Assembly: GCF_044359855.1 (NCBI RefSeq)
Contig: NZ_CP132291.1
Location: forward strand, 186,001-250,000
Length of the DNA stretch: 64,000 nucleotides
From: Rummeliibacillus pycnus_A
Lineage (GTDB): Bacteria > Bacillota > Bacilli > Bacillales_A > Planococcaceae
Reading direction: 5' to 3'
Position 1 is the stretch's first letter; each line of letters opens with the position of its first letter. Positions 8,112 to 16,991 of this stretch are shown one piece after another. The notes under the pieces were generated by a model. The model had not been told where the DNA came from. It worked only from the letters and a program-made list of their open reading frames with translations, and searched no databases. The position numbers were made by a program, and so were the translations under genes.

Positions 8112-8506
8112 ATGGTATATTTTGTTGAGGAGAGGGAAAAGTCGAGGATTCTTAGGACTCGAGTTGAGCATACAAGTAGGCGAGAGAAGCAAAAAGAGAA
8201 TCAAACAATTAAATTAAACAAAAACTACTAAAAAAAGATATCGATTGGATCCAAATTACTGGTCCAAAATGATAAAAAATCTTTAAATGCTTAAAACCAT
8301 TTCACAAAATACAACTGAAAAAAACCATTAAAGTATCGAATATTTACACAATTCCTTTAATCACAACAAAAAAGCGAGAAATCAATTCGATTTCTCACTC
8401 TTACGTTTATATGATATATACTTACATGGTTTACCTATGTGTTGTAATCATAACAGATGTGTACTCAAGAAAGCAATATAAACTTAGCGTCACTCCAGTA
8501 ATATTC
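8112..8506. other. intergenic region with one minus-strand terminator
   Basis: About 395 bases between convergent genes. Apart from the terminator at 8368-8397 I find no supported gene; short open frames lack ribosome binding sites. Confidence 0.6.
8368..8397 (-). terminator. terminator of the MBL/DUF3006 operon
   Basis: On the minus strand GAGAAATC and GATTTCTC pair around GAATT and are followed by GC then a T run. Confidence 0.8.
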
Positions 8507-8722
8507 TCATTCCTCAAACAGATCATCTGCCATAGTGTCAATCTCTGCTCTTAATTTCTTTGTTCCCTCAGTATCCAATGCAATGTGGTCCCCATCGATG
8601 ATAATTTGATCACCAACATTTACTTCTTTAGGTAGTTTTTTTCTTGGAATATTAATTGTGCTATTTTCAATTTCGATGACGACCAAATCACCTTCGAAAC
8701 GGTCTATTATTCCTTTTTGCAA
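8507..8722 (-). CDS. DUF3006 domain protein
   Basis: A 71-residue protein with the DUF3006 pattern: GIIDRFEGDLVVIEIE, then IPRKKLPKEVNVGD, then an acidic tail. The fold is likely a small beta barrel. The start is a TTG immediately after the stop codon of the upstream hydrolase, with GGTGGAG seven bases before it, so translation is coupled. DUF3006 genes are regularly found next to secreted ComEC-like beta-lactamase-fold hydrolases in Firmicutes, as here. The molecular role is not known. Confidence 0.85.
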   Translation of the reverse strand: MQKGIIDRFEGDLVVIEIENSTINIPRKKLPKEVNVGDQIIIDGDHIALDTEGTKKLRAEIDTMADDLFEE

Positions 8723-9616
8723 TTATTTCTCCACCTTTACAGAAATTGTTGAACCATTTGATGTAAAGACAATACTTCCATGTTGATCGGTACGGTAGAT
8801 TTTCGCATGAACTGCATTTAAACGACTTAAGGCTTCGTCTGTTGGATGATGATAGCGATTACCTTCACCTACACTGATTGCTGCATAAGTAGGTTTTGCA
8901 ACTGCTAAAAAATCAGCATTTGTAGCTTCTTTTGCACCATGGTGACTCACTTTCAGCACATCAACTTTTGGAATTAGACCCGCTTCAAGCATATCTTCTT
9001 CAGCTGGTGTTTCTGCATCCCCAGTGAATAAGAATTTTTTATCACCATGTTGCATTAATAATACGCCACTCCAGTCATTTAAATCACTTTTTGAGTAATC
9101 CTTAACTGGACCTATAAAGTGTAGGTCTAATGATTTTTCGTCAACTGGAATCGAGACACCTTCTTTTGCAACTTTAATTTTTAGATTCTGTGCTTTTACT
9201 GATTGTAGGAAATTACGATAGGCGATTGTTGTGTGTGTAATTCGTGGTGAGTATACAGATTTAACAGGGAAAGCATCTATAATATCAGCTAAACCACCAA
9301 TATGATCCGCATCAGGGTGTGTGGAAATAACAGCGTCTAGTTGTTTTACACCATGTTGTTTTAAATATTCGATAACTGTTTCACCTTTACCTTTATTTCC
9401 ACCATCAATTACTATGTTTTCTTTTGGAGTTTGGATAAAAATGGAGTCACCTTGTCCAACATCAATTATATGTACACTCACTTGATCAGTTGCAGTTGTA
9501 ACCGGTTTTGTATTAGAAATGTTTGTTGAAGTTCCATCATCCAATGCATTTGTACAACCAGTTAGCAATAAAATACTAATAAGGGTAAAAAGTATAGCTC
9601 GAAAATTGTTTTTCAT
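8723..9616 (-). CDS. ComEC-like metallo-beta-lactamase-fold lipoprotein
   Basis: A 297-residue predicted lipoprotein (lipobox LLTGC, Cys21). The catalytic domain resembles the C-terminal hydrolase part of the competence protein ComEC: HIIDVGQGDSIFI, the metal motif STHPDADHIGG, FTGDAE, and SHHGAKEATNADFL with the final VGEGNRYHHPT. These are the standard MBL metal ligands. The ComEC domain is linked to nuclease activity on incoming DNA, so an extracellular nuclease or phosphodiesterase is plausible but unproven. It forms an operon with the DUF3006 gene. AGGAGG precedes the ATG. Confidence 0.88.
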   Translation of the reverse strand: MKNNFRAILFTLISILLLTGCTNALDDGTSTNISNTKPVTTATDQVSVHIIDVGQGDSIFIQTPKENIVIDGGNKGKGETVIEYLKQHGVKQLDAVISTHPDADHIGGLADIIDAFPVKSVYSPRITHTTIAYRNFLQSVKAQNLKIKVAKEGVSIPVDEKSLDLHFIGPVKDYSKSDLNDWSGVLLMQHGDKKFLFTGDAETPAEEDMLEAGLIPKVDVLKVSHHGAKEATNADFLAVAKPTYAAISVGEGNRYHHPTDEALSRLNAVHAKIYRTDQHGSIVFTSNGSTISVKVEK

Positions 9617-9739
9617 ATATATTCCTCCTATACATACTGTAGCATGAAATAGAAGGTTAGAACAGATGTTTGGATTAAATATATTATAAGAATGAAATTA
9701 CTTTTAAAAATAAGCGCTTTAAAATAGGGTTGTTTATAT

Positions 9740-9982
9740 GTGAAAAGAATCGATATTTTGCCAATACTCACAAAGCATAAGAAAACTTTGTTTAGCGACG
9801 AATGGAAGCCACCCGAATACGGAATCGTGGGAGATAAAAGAGGTGTGCTGAGGTTTGTGCGAATAGGTGCTGGAACTTTGAATGAATATATCCTAAAAAA
9901 AGAGCTAAACATTAAAGTTTGCTCTTCAAAGGTCATTATTTTTGTTCTGAATCAGATGTATTGTTCTCAGATTTCTTTGTAA
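9740..9982 (+). CDS. possible short hypothetical protein, weak
   Basis: An open frame of 80 codons beginning with GTG, with no recognisable ribosome binding site. The first 55 residues have a protein-like composition (PILTKHKKTLFSDEWKPPEY, GVLRFVRIGAG). The rest reads through the tatA terminator and antisense to tatA, so the frame may be a truncated remnant. No family recognised. Confidence 0.25.
   Translation: MKRIDILPILTKHKKTLFSDEWKPPEYGIVGDKRGVLRFVRIGAGTLNEYILKKELNIKVCSSKVIIFVLNQMYCSQISL
9894..9926 (-). terminator. tatA terminator
   Basis: On the minus strand AAGAGCAAAC and GTTTAGCTCTT pair with one mismatch and are followed by a T run. Confidence 0.8.
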
Positions 9983-10142
9983 GTGAAAGATCATCTTTAA
10001 GTTCTTGAGTAGAATTTTTGAATTCACGTATAGTTTCACCAGCAGCTTTACCGATTTGTGGCAATTTGGAAGGTCCGAATACAATCAATGCAATAACTAA
10101 AATTACGATTAGTCCGGGCATATCGATACTTGAAAGTCCCAT
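9936..10142 (-). CDS. tatA: Sec-independent protein translocase TatA
   Basis: A 68-residue TatA/TatE protein: a short N-terminus, one membrane helix (about 8-24, GLIVILVIALIVFGP), the hinge FGPSKLP, then the amphipathic helix IGKAAGETIREFKNS and an acidic tail. TatA forms the pore of the twin-arginine pathway that exports folded proteins, together with TatC. No tatC is in this window, so its partner is elsewhere or it works with a distant copy. AGGAGG lies upstream. Length fits the family. Confidence 0.93.
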   Translation of the reverse strand: MGLSSIDMPGLIVILVIALIVFGPSKLPQIGKAAGETIREFKNSTQELKDDLSLTKKSENNTSDSEQK

Positions 10143-10446
10143 AAGAAATCCTCCTTAAAATTAAAGAATAGCAATCATCTTTAGCCAATATTTTATATAA
10201 CAACAGAGAAAAAGTGCATTAATTCGTTTTGACAATTTTCTTTTAGGGAAAATATGGCCTTTAGCTTATTTGAGAATCTTATAATTTACTCATAAGAAAT
10301 GCCTCTAAACATAAAAAGGACTGTTCCATAAGTGATTAAAACCTTATGAGACGGTCCTTTGTCCTAATCTTGTGTTCCGTTAATAAATGTCAATCTGAAT
10401 TACTTAGCTAAAAAATGTCCAAAGCATCAATTGGTCACTTCTAGTA
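10143..10446. other. intergenic region with an interrupted hairpin
   Basis: Except for the terminator at 10312-10361, no gene or RNA is recognised. The likely tatA promoter is within 10150-10250 but not clear. Confidence 0.5.
10312..10361 (-). terminator. terminator of the PTS IIC gene
   Basis: AAAGGACNGT-CATAAG arms pair with CTTATG-ACNGTCCTTT around a short loop, with T runs on the minus side. The stem is interrupted by small internal loops. Confidence 0.6.
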
Positions 10447-11481
10447 TTATTCGATTGAAATTTTGTAGTCATTCGCTTCAATCATTTTAAATTTATGTTC
10501 AAATAATCGAAGTAATACCGTATTTAAAATGATTGGAAGTACCAAGAACATAGTAATCATAATGATAATATTTGATGTAGTCCAACCATCGGAAGTCAGA
10601 TTAATGTAATTTAATGGTCCGATTAATCCGGATAATCCGAATCCAGCACTCATTGGTGTACCTTGAATGTTGAATACGCCTGCTAATGCACCTAAAATGG
10701 CCGCAGTGATAATCATAGGGAATGCAATTTTAGGTTTCATAAAGAAATTTCGCATTTGAATTTTGGGCGACCCAAGTACATGTGCAAGAGCTGTACCGAG
10801 TGAGTTCGCTCTGTAACTTGCAATACAAAGGCCTACCCCAGCAGAAACGACGCCAAGGTTAGCTGCTCCTGACCCGATTCCTGAAAGCATAATAACCGTT
10901 GCTACGCCTACAGTTGAAAGAGGGGATAAGATCAATACACAGAAAATAACTGCAATAATTGCGCCCATTAAAATTGGTTGTAGGTTTGTAACGTATTGAA
11001 TACCCGTACCTATTAATCCAGTTCCACTTTTAACAAAGGGTAAAATAGAATATCCAATAAGACCAGGAATGAAAATAGATAATGTTGGCATTAAGAGGAT
11101 AGTGTAGTCTTTAAGTTTTGACCCGACAAATTGAACAAATAGAACTGCTAAAGCAGCAGTGATTCCTGTGTTTAACACGACTCCAATACCTGCTAATGTC
11201 ATAATGCCATCTTTCATTGTTATAACCCCACTACCTACAACAGCGGCAAGTCCGATACTTGCTGTTTGAATTGGTGTTAATTTGAATGTCACCCCAACCA
11301 TCACCCCAATCATAGCGGGCAGCATGCTCATAGCTATAACAGTTAAATTCAAAATGGACTGTAAGAATGGAGCATGTGGAATTAAAAGCTTAAAAATTTC
11401 CCCGACTAATGCATTTGGGATTAAAGAAACGACAATCCCAATACTCATACCGGTTAATAATTTATTGAAAAAATCTTTCAT
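10447..11481 (-). CDS. PTS EIIC-like sugar permease (PTS_EIIC_2 family)
   Basis: A 344-residue membrane protein with about nine to ten helices. The motifs GIVVSLIPNALVG, the Gly-rich GVVLNTGITAALAVLF and SPLSTVGVATVIMLSG match the EIIC_2 family annotated as phosphotransferase sugar permeases. No EIIA or EIIB domain is fused, and none is encoded nearby. It therefore either borrows soluble components or is a facilitator without phosphorylation. The substrate is unknown. The start is supported by AAAGGAG. The gene is monocistronic, divergent from the lipoprotein at 11645. Confidence 0.8.
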   Translation of the reverse strand: MKDFFNKLLTGMSIGIVVSLIPNALVGEIFKLLIPHAPFLQSILNLTVIAMSMLPAMIGVMVGVTFKLTPIQTASIGLAAVVGSGVITMKDGIMTLAGIGVVLNTGITAALAVLFVQFVGSKLKDYTILLMPTLSIFIPGLIGYSILPFVKSGTGLIGTGIQYVTNLQPILMGAIIAVIFCVLILSPLSTVGVATVIMLSGIGSGAANLGVVSAGVGLCIASYRANSLGTALAHVLGSPKIQMRNFFMKPKIAFPMIITAAILGALAGVFNIQGTPMSAGFGLSGLIGPLNYINLTSDGWTTSNIIIMITMFLVLPIILNTVLLRLFEHKFKMIEANDYKISIE

Positions 11482-11644
11482 GGAAAATCTCCTTTCAGTC
11501 TTATTAATTTATATAGTTTATAAGTTTAACGCTTTAAAGCGGCAAAGTAAACAGGAAGTTTTAATATTCTTAATAATCATTATTTTTCGTTGATAAAAAT
11601 GAACTGAAAAGGGAATAAATGAAGTATTAATATGAAGCGGAGGA

Positions 11645-12064
11645 ATGATGAATGTAATGAAATGGTCGAAATGGATTTGCTTTTCTATACTTCTTTTGGT
11701 ATTAACTGGTTGTATGGAGACTAATCACTCAGTACAAATAGGTACAGTTGATCAAAAAGGTGCAATTCAATTATTAAAATCAGAAAGCGATGAAGAAATT
11801 TATCAAAAAAGCCTAGATACTTTTAATAATGGTCGTAATATTAAAGTAGCTCCCTCAGAAGTTGAAAACTTAAAAACGCATTATATTCAATTCAAAGATG
11901 ATAACCAAAATCTAGTGATTAGTAATTATAATGTTTGGTTTGATCGTGATAAAAATCGCATCATTTTTACGGATCATGTTCAACCGTATTCATATTATCG
12001 AATTGTAGATGACGATATGGATTTTCTAAGAAATTTATTACTAAATGATGAAGGCAGTAAATGA
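11645..12064 (+). CDS. hypothetical lipoprotein
   Basis: A 139-residue predicted lipoprotein with signal peptide and lipobox LTGC (Cys23). The mature part is polar with no cysteine: EKS-type repeats are absent, and it ends in DDDMDFLRNLLLNDEGSK. I recognise no family. GGAGG precedes a run of possible starts at 11645, 11648 and 11657; the middle one has the better spacing. It overlaps or abuts the following small membrane gene, suggesting one transcript with 12108 and 12336. Confidence 0.75.
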   Translation: MMNVMKWSKWICFSILLLVLTGCMETNHSVQIGTVDQKGAIQLLKSESDEEIYQKSLDTFNNGRNIKVAPSEVENLKTHYIQFKDDNQNLVISNYNVWFDRDKNRIIFTDHVQPYSYYRIVDDDMDFLRNLLLNDEGSK

Positions 12065-12107
12065 TGGTTGTATACTGAAAGAAAAGAATATGGAGCGTGT
12101 TAACCTC

Positions 12108-12251
12108 ATGTGGTTTTGGTATTTAGTAAGTTTTTTTATTAGTTTAGTTGCAACTTTCATTATTTATAAAGTCACTCATGTTATTTTATTTGTCTTTCCA
12201 CCTTTAGCTGTAATGCTTGTTCATTTCTATTTTAAACGGAAGCCAAATTAG
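12108..12251 (+). CDS. small two-helix membrane protein
   Basis: A 47-residue protein starting MWFWYLVSFFIS. It has two hydrophobic segments (about 3-20 and 23-39) and a basic tail HFYFKRKPN. An ATG at 12090 (53 residues, MERVNL...) is an alternative. The frame is open further upstream into the preceding gene but without a plausible start. No family recognised. It lies 43 bases after the lipoprotein stop. Confidence 0.55.
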   Translation: MWFWYLVSFFISLVATFIIYKVTHVILFVFPPLAVMLVHFYFKRKPN

Positions 12252-12335
12252 ATTCTTACTAATTTGTGAACTCTCTATATGTGTATGATTTTATATCATA
12301 CAATAGATAGGAATATATGTAGAGGGGGAGAAACT

Positions 12336-12770
12336 GTGGCGGTATTAGATCAAGTCCTGTCTATCACAGATCCTGTTAAATTACGCAAGTTGTTAATTCA
12401 GTATGTAGTTGAGCATCCTAATGATAAACAAAATATTATTAATGTTATCGATAAATATCCACAAAGTGTAGCTTTTTGGGAAGGAAATATAGGAGAACCA
12501 TTTGAAACTAATCCCTATAAATGGTCAGATATTTACTATCACAATTTGCAAATCCGATTAATGAATAATTTTTCCAAAGAGAAATTCTTACATACACTTG
12601 ATGTAGCAGAATATATAGAAAAACATCAAAGTGAACTATTAAGCGAAAGTAGAAATGAAAAGATCAAATTATATGGCAATACAATGGGGTTTATTATGAT
12701 TGGAGGGGTAATCGTATTTGTAGTAGTAGTGGTGCTGATGGTGTTTTATTTTAAAAATAGATATGCTTAA
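12336..12770 (+). CDS. hypothetical protein with C-terminal membrane anchor
   Basis: A 144-residue protein beginning at GTG 12336, with GGGGGAG five bases upstream; the longer reading from 12279 lacks a binding site. The first ~110 residues are soluble and helical (SITDPVKLRKLLIQYVVEHP, then WEGNIGEPFETNPYKWSD). A single helix (about 116-137, rich in Val) anchors the C-terminus, so the body is probably cytoplasmic. No family recognised. It is the third member of the 11645-12770 group of envelope proteins. Confidence 0.7.
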   Translation: MAVLDQVLSITDPVKLRKLLIQYVVEHPNDKQNIINVIDKYPQSVAFWEGNIGEPFETNPYKWSDIYYHNLQIRLMNNFSKEKFLHTLDVAEYIEKHQSELLSESRNEKIKLYGNTMGFIMIGGVIVFVVVVVLMVFYFKNRYA

Positions 12771-12779
12771 ACAAAAATA

Positions 12780-12812
12780 AAAGCTAATTGCACGATAAAT
12801 GCATTTAGCTTT
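12780..12812. terminator. bidirectional terminator
   Basis: AAAGCTAA-TGCA pairs with TGCA-TTAGCTTT between convergent genes. T-rich sequence is on the minus-strand side; the stem overlaps the end of the transporter gene. Confidence 0.7.
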
Positions 12813-13719
12813 GGTCTGCGTCAGCAACTCCTAAAACAATAATACCAATCATAACAAGTGCAATGACAAAATAGTGCTTTGGCGTTAACTTCTCTTTTAA
12901 GAAAATTCGAGAAAGAATAACGGAGAAAATACTATAGGATGCAATAAGTGGCGCAGCAATAATTGCATATGCACTCATTGCGTAAACGTAGAAGAATTGA
13001 CCTGTTGTTTCAAGAATCGCTGCACATGCTTTGTTACGTTCTTTGAAAACATTGAATTGAACTTTCTTTACGCCTTTTAAATAAATAAATGTAACAACCG
13101 CACAGATAAAAAATGTATATTCATAAGCTAAAAGCGCAGCATCTTGACTCATTAACTTTAATTCATCTAAATAGATGCCATCTGCGAAAGTACCAGCACC
13201 ATCTAATAATGCATAGATGATTGGGAACATAACAGCCATAAAGCCAAGTTGATATTTTTTGTCCACTTGAACATTGTTTAAGCGCATGACTTTACTTTCT
13301 TCTTGTTTTTCAACTACAGCAATTCCAATGACTCCTACCGTAATAATCACAACACCTAAGATATGAATCCAATCTATATCTTGTTGGAAGAAGATAAAAA
13401 GTAAAATCGCTGTTATAGCACCTGAAGAATTTTGAACTGGTGAAGAAATAGATAATTCTAAGTATCGTAACCCTACATAACCGATCGTCATAGAGACAAT
13501 GTAGAAGAAAGAAACTGGTAAGTATTTCACCATATCAAATGGTTGAAAATTAATGCCTTTATAAAACATATATCCAGTAGCATGAATTCCCATTACAAGT
13601 CCGACGATCACAACAATTTTTAAATGACTGTATTTGTCATTACTGTCAGACCCCTTTTTATAGAATAAATCTGCACCGCCCCATGCCAAAGCAGTTAGTA
13701 TTGAAAAGAAAAACCACAT
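12805..13719 (-). CDS. EamA/DMT-family transporter
   Basis: A 304-residue membrane protein of about ten helices. The first half starts FFFSILTALAWGGADLFYKK, and the second half has PIIYALLDGAGTFADG and ends in SYSIFSVILSRIFLKEKLTP, the standard DMT closing motif. It belongs to a subgroup with a longer central loop (VEKQEESKVMRLNNVQVDKK). The substrate cannot be predicted. AAAGGAG precedes the ATG. It is monocistronic. Confidence 0.85.
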   Translation of the reverse strand: MWFFFSILTALAWGGADLFYKKGSDSNDKYSHLKIVVIVGLVMGIHATGYMFYKGINFQPFDMVKYLPVSFFYIVSMTIGYVGLRYLELSISSPVQNSSGAITAILLFIFFQQDIDWIHILGVVIITVGVIGIAVVEKQEESKVMRLNNVQVDKKYQLGFMAVMFPIIYALLDGAGTFADGIYLDELKLMSQDAALLAYEYTFFICAVVTFIYLKGVKKVQFNVFKERNKACAAILETTGQFFYVYAMSAYAIIAAPLIASYSIFSVILSRIFLKEKLTPKHYFVIALVMIGIIVLGVADADQS

Positions 13720-13999
13720 AACAGTGTACTCCTTTATATAATTTTACAACTAATATATTATAAGGTTATTTATATTAGCTGAAAAGAGTTTATTTAGAAG
13801 AAACAATAGATGAATTCACTTTCAACAGAAATTTATTTATAGATGATTTTTCAAAAAACAACGTACGATTAAAAAATAACCTACAAAATTCTAGGAATTA
13901 AACTCGAATGTTTATGGATAATACTGTGATTTTGAAGGTGAAAAGAAAGCTGAAATGGTACAATAATGTCAGGATAGCAAACGAAAGGTGATCGATTCT

Positions 14000-15769
14000 A
14001 TGATTGAAAAAGCACAGCATTATTTACAACAATTTTTTGGTTACAAACAATTTCGTTTGGGACAAGAAAAAATAATTGAGCAAGTTCTGGTTGGTGAATC
14101 AAGTTTATGTGTGATGCCAACTGGCGGAGGAAAATCAGTTTGCTATCAAATTCCAGCGCTCTTGCTAGAAGGTACAACGATTGTTGTTTCTCCATTAATC
14201 TCACTTATGCAAGACCAAGTAGATACATTACTAGAGATGGGTATTGAAGCCGCTTATATTAACTCGTCTTTAAGTCAAAATGAATTACAAGAAACAATGC
14301 GAAATGCACAAGAGGGACACTACAAATTATTATATATTGCTCCTGAACGTTTGGAATCGGAATCTTTTACAAACTTACTCGCTTCACTAAGAGTTCCATT
14401 AATCGCAGTTGACGAAGCACATTGTATTTCACAATGGGGCCATGATTTCAGACCAAGCTATCGAGCAATTGGTAGATTGACAAAACGTTTTACACATAAA
14501 CCTACAGTTGTTGCACTAACAGCAACTGCAACACCAGCAGTTCGTGAAGACATTTGTCATCAATTAGTTATTCCGGAAGAAAATACAGTTATGACAGGAT
14601 TTGCACGTGATAATTTAAGCTTTTCAGTGGTTATCGGACAAAATAAGGAACGATATGTAAAAGAATTGGTAAAGAAAAACAAGCATGAAGTAGGAATCAT
14701 ATATGCTGCTACTAGAAAAACAGTCGATCATCTTTATGAAGTACTAAAAAAAGCAGGGATTTCAGTTGCGAAATATCATGCTGGTTTATCTGAGAGTTTA
14801 CGCCAATCAGAGCAAAATCGATTTTTACATGATGAAGCTTCTGTTATGGTAGCGACTAATGCATTTGGAATGGGGATAGATAAGTCCAATGTGAGATTTG
14901 TTATTCATTACCAATTGACGAAAAATATGGAAAGTTATTATCAAGAGGCGGGGAGAGCTGGCCGGGATGGCTTAGCAAGTGAGTGTATTTTGCTATATTC
15001 TCCTCAAGACGTTCAAACACAGCGCTTTTTAATCGACCAAACGGATGATCGAGATAGGATACCAACAGAATTGCAAAAGCTGCAAAGTATGGTGGATTAT
15101 TGTCATACTGAAAATTGCTTGCAACAGTATATTGTCAATTATTTTGGCGATGAAGCTGATGAAAAATGCGGTAAATGTAGTAATTGCATGGATGATCGTG
15201 AAGTTTTCGATGTTACGCTTGAATGCCAAAAAGTATTATCTTGTACTATTCGAATGGGACAAAAATTTGGGAAAACGATGGTCGCACAAGTTTTAGTGGG
15301 TTCAAAAAATCAAAAGATTCGTAGTTTTGGATTTGAAAGTCTATCAACATATGGTTTATTAAAAGAAATGACTATTAAAGAAGTAACGAATTTCATGGAA
15401 TTTATGATAGCTGAGGATTTATTAGCTGTGAATCAAGGAACGATGCCTACCATTTATGTGACACCAAAAGGAAAAGAAGTTCTTGTCGCAAATCGAAAAG
15501 TAGAAAGAAGAGGCGTTATTGTCACAAAACAAATAGCGGACACAGATCCATTATTTGAAGAACTAAGAATTGTTCGAAAACAATTAGCGGACGAAGCCAA
15601 TGTACCACCGTTTGTTATTTTCTCAGATAAATCTTTGAGAGATATGTGTGCAAAAAAACCAACAAATGATCAAGAATTTTTAGACGTTAATGGTGTAGGG
15701 GAAAATAAACTTGAAAAATATGGAGAAATATTCTTAAATGCAATTGCAGATTTTCAAACAAATGAATAG
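14000..15769 (+). CDS. recQ: ATP-dependent DNA helicase RecQ
   Basis: A 589-residue RecQ with all three domains. The helicase core has motif 0 FRLGQEKII, Walker A TGGGKSVCYQ, DEAH with the aromatic-rich loop AHCISQWGHDFRPSY, and motif VI QEAGRAGRDG. The RQC zinc site is seen as four Cys in C-x16-20-C-x2-C-x2-C (about residues 376-400, ending CGKCSNC). The HRDC domain lies at about 505-585. RecQ unwinds DNA 3' to 5' in recombination and fork repair. ATG 14000 is preceded by AAAGGTGA; the GTG at 13988 lies on that site. It is followed by the lactamase-like gene 13 bases later. Confidence 0.95.
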   Translation: MIEKAQHYLQQFFGYKQFRLGQEKIIEQVLVGESSLCVMPTGGGKSVCYQIPALLLEGTTIVVSPLISLMQDQVDTLLEMGIEAAYINSSLSQNELQETMRNAQEGHYKLLYIAPERLESESFTNLLASLRVPLIAVDEAHCISQWGHDFRPSYRAIGRLTKRFTHKPTVVALTATATPAVREDICHQLVIPEENTVMTGFARDNLSFSVVIGQNKERYVKELVKKNKHEVGIIYAATRKTVDHLYEVLKKAGISVAKYHAGLSESLRQSEQNRFLHDEASVMVATNAFGMGIDKSNVRFVIHYQLTKNMESYYQEAGRAGRDGLASECILLYSPQDVQTQRFLIDQTDDRDRIPTELQKLQSMVDYCHTENCLQQYIVNYFGDEADEKCGKCSNCMDDREVFDVTLECQKVLSCTIRMGQKFGKTMVAQVLVGSKNQKIRSFGFESLSTYGLLKEMTIKEVTNFMEFMIAEDLLAVNQGTMPTIYVTPKGKEVLVANRKVERRGVIVTKQIADTDPLFEELRIVRKQLADEANVPPFVIFSDKSLRDMCAKKPTNDQEFLDVNGVGENKLEKYGEIFLNAIADFQTNE

Positions 15770-15782
15770 TGGGGGATAGGAG

Positions 15783-16556
15783 ATGACTTTTCAAAAATTA
15801 GTTTCGCAATGTCATGAAATAATTGCAACTTATCCAAATGTACAAATGGGAATTGCCATTATAGATGGAGCGCAATCTTTTTATCATCAAGAAAAGGCAG
15901 TCTTTCGAGCAGCTAGCACGATTAAAATACCGATTCTCCTTGCGAGTTACTTGTACCTATCATCTAAAATAGATGACATCGCAGTAATTCATGATCGCTT
16001 AATTGTTGAAGGGGCGGGTGTTATTCCATTTTTAACTGGTAAGTTGCCGTTTACATACCGAAATTTAATGGAGTTAATGATTATCGTTTCGGATAATACT
16101 GCTTCGAATGCGTTGTTACATGCGAATACAATGGAAAAAGTAAACCAGTTGATGAAATATATTGGTTGTGAGGAAAGTAAGATTGAACGTTTTTTTATGG
16201 ATGAAAATGCTGTAATAAAAGGATTAGACAATTCAACAACTGCTAAAGATATGATATTGATGCTTCAACAAATAGGAGAATCAAACAGTATCTTAAATAA
16301 CGAGCAACGAAAAGATGCGCGTAGAATTTTAGGTAATCAACAATTTGAAGACATGTTACCAGCCTATACATTTGATGAGGAAATCCGTTACTATCACAAA
16401 ACGGGTGGTTTAACAGGTGTAGATCACGATGTAGCAATTATCGAATACCAAGATAAAAAAATATATGCTGCCGTTTTAACTCAAGGCTGGGAAGATGGCT
16501 TTACAGGAAAGAAATGTATTGCTGAGATTGGAAAAGTAATCGCTGATTATTTATAG
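15783..16556 (+). CDS. class A beta-lactamase-like serine hydrolase, cytoplasmic
   Basis: A 257-residue protein of the beta-lactamase2 (class A) fold. Catalytic motifs are S45-x-x-K48 (ASTIKI), S103-D-N105 and K206-T-G208. The usual ExxLN loop of true lactamases is not obvious. There is no signal peptide, which is unusual because penicillin-reactive enzymes act outside the membrane. Thus it may act on an internal ester or peptide, or be a non-lactamase paralogue. It is co-transcribed with recQ (13-base gap, TAGGAG site) and shares its terminator. Confidence 0.82.
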   Translation: MTFQKLVSQCHEIIATYPNVQMGIAIIDGAQSFYHQEKAVFRAASTIKIPILLASYLYLSSKIDDIAVIHDRLIVEGAGVIPFLTGKLPFTYRNLMELMIIVSDNTASNALLHANTMEKVNQLMKYIGCEESKIERFFMDENAVIKGLDNSTTAKDMILMLQQIGESNSILNNEQRKDARRILGNQQFEDMLPAYTFDEEIRYYHKTGGLTGVDHDVAIIEYQDKKIYAAVLTQGWEDGFTGKKCIAEIGKVIADYL

Positions 16557-16570
16557 AGTTGAACTAATAT

Positions 16571-16603
16571 GAAAGACCGACATCTCAGTGATGTCGGTCT
16601 TTC
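16571..16603. terminator. strong bidirectional terminator
   Basis: GAAAGACCGACATC and GATGTCGGTCTTTC are perfect complements with a five-base loop. The stem touches the stop codon of the minus-strand gene at 16602. Confidence 0.85.
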
Positions 16604-16889
16604 ATATTGTTAAATGCGCATGTTCTTCATCTAACAACACAATCCCTGTGATGCCATTGACAGTTTCGGAATGAATAATTTTGTCCTTTAATACAGGCAG
16701 TAATTTTGGCGAGAGTGCAACATGAAGTCCCTCTACTTCCATAATGATATCGGTATGAATCGGGGTATCAATATCAGCAGCGAACTGCATACCGTTTCGA
16801 TCTGCTACTGCATAAAAACGGAGCAGGTGGTACTTATTATCAGCTGTTAAATTAGTGATAAATTTCTTCCCCTGAATGGTTAGTCTCAT
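16602..16889 (-). CDS. hypothetical protein, possibly HesB/IscA-like fold without Cys
   Basis: A 95-residue soluble protein: MRLTIQGKKFITNLTADN, a middle with LRFYAVADRNGMQF, and LSPKLLPVLKDKIIHSE before a final GIVLLDEEHAHLTI. The layout of strands resembles small HesB/YneR-type proteins, but there is no cysteine, so an iron-sulfur role is not supported. AAAGGATGA lies upstream of the ATG. It is a single-gene unit. Family assignment is a guess. Confidence 0.6.
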   Translation of the reverse strand: MRLTIQGKKFITNLTADNKYHLLRFYAVADRNGMQFAADIDTPIHTDIIMEVEGLHVALSPKLLPVLKDKIIHSETVNGITGIVLLDEEHAHLTI

Positions 16890-16991
16890 AGTGAAATCAT
16901 CCTTTACGCAAGATCAGAAATCGTTTCTGCTGTAAGTATTCCACACCATTCATTGATTTAAACAAGAAGAAACTGAAGTTGAAAAAAATCT

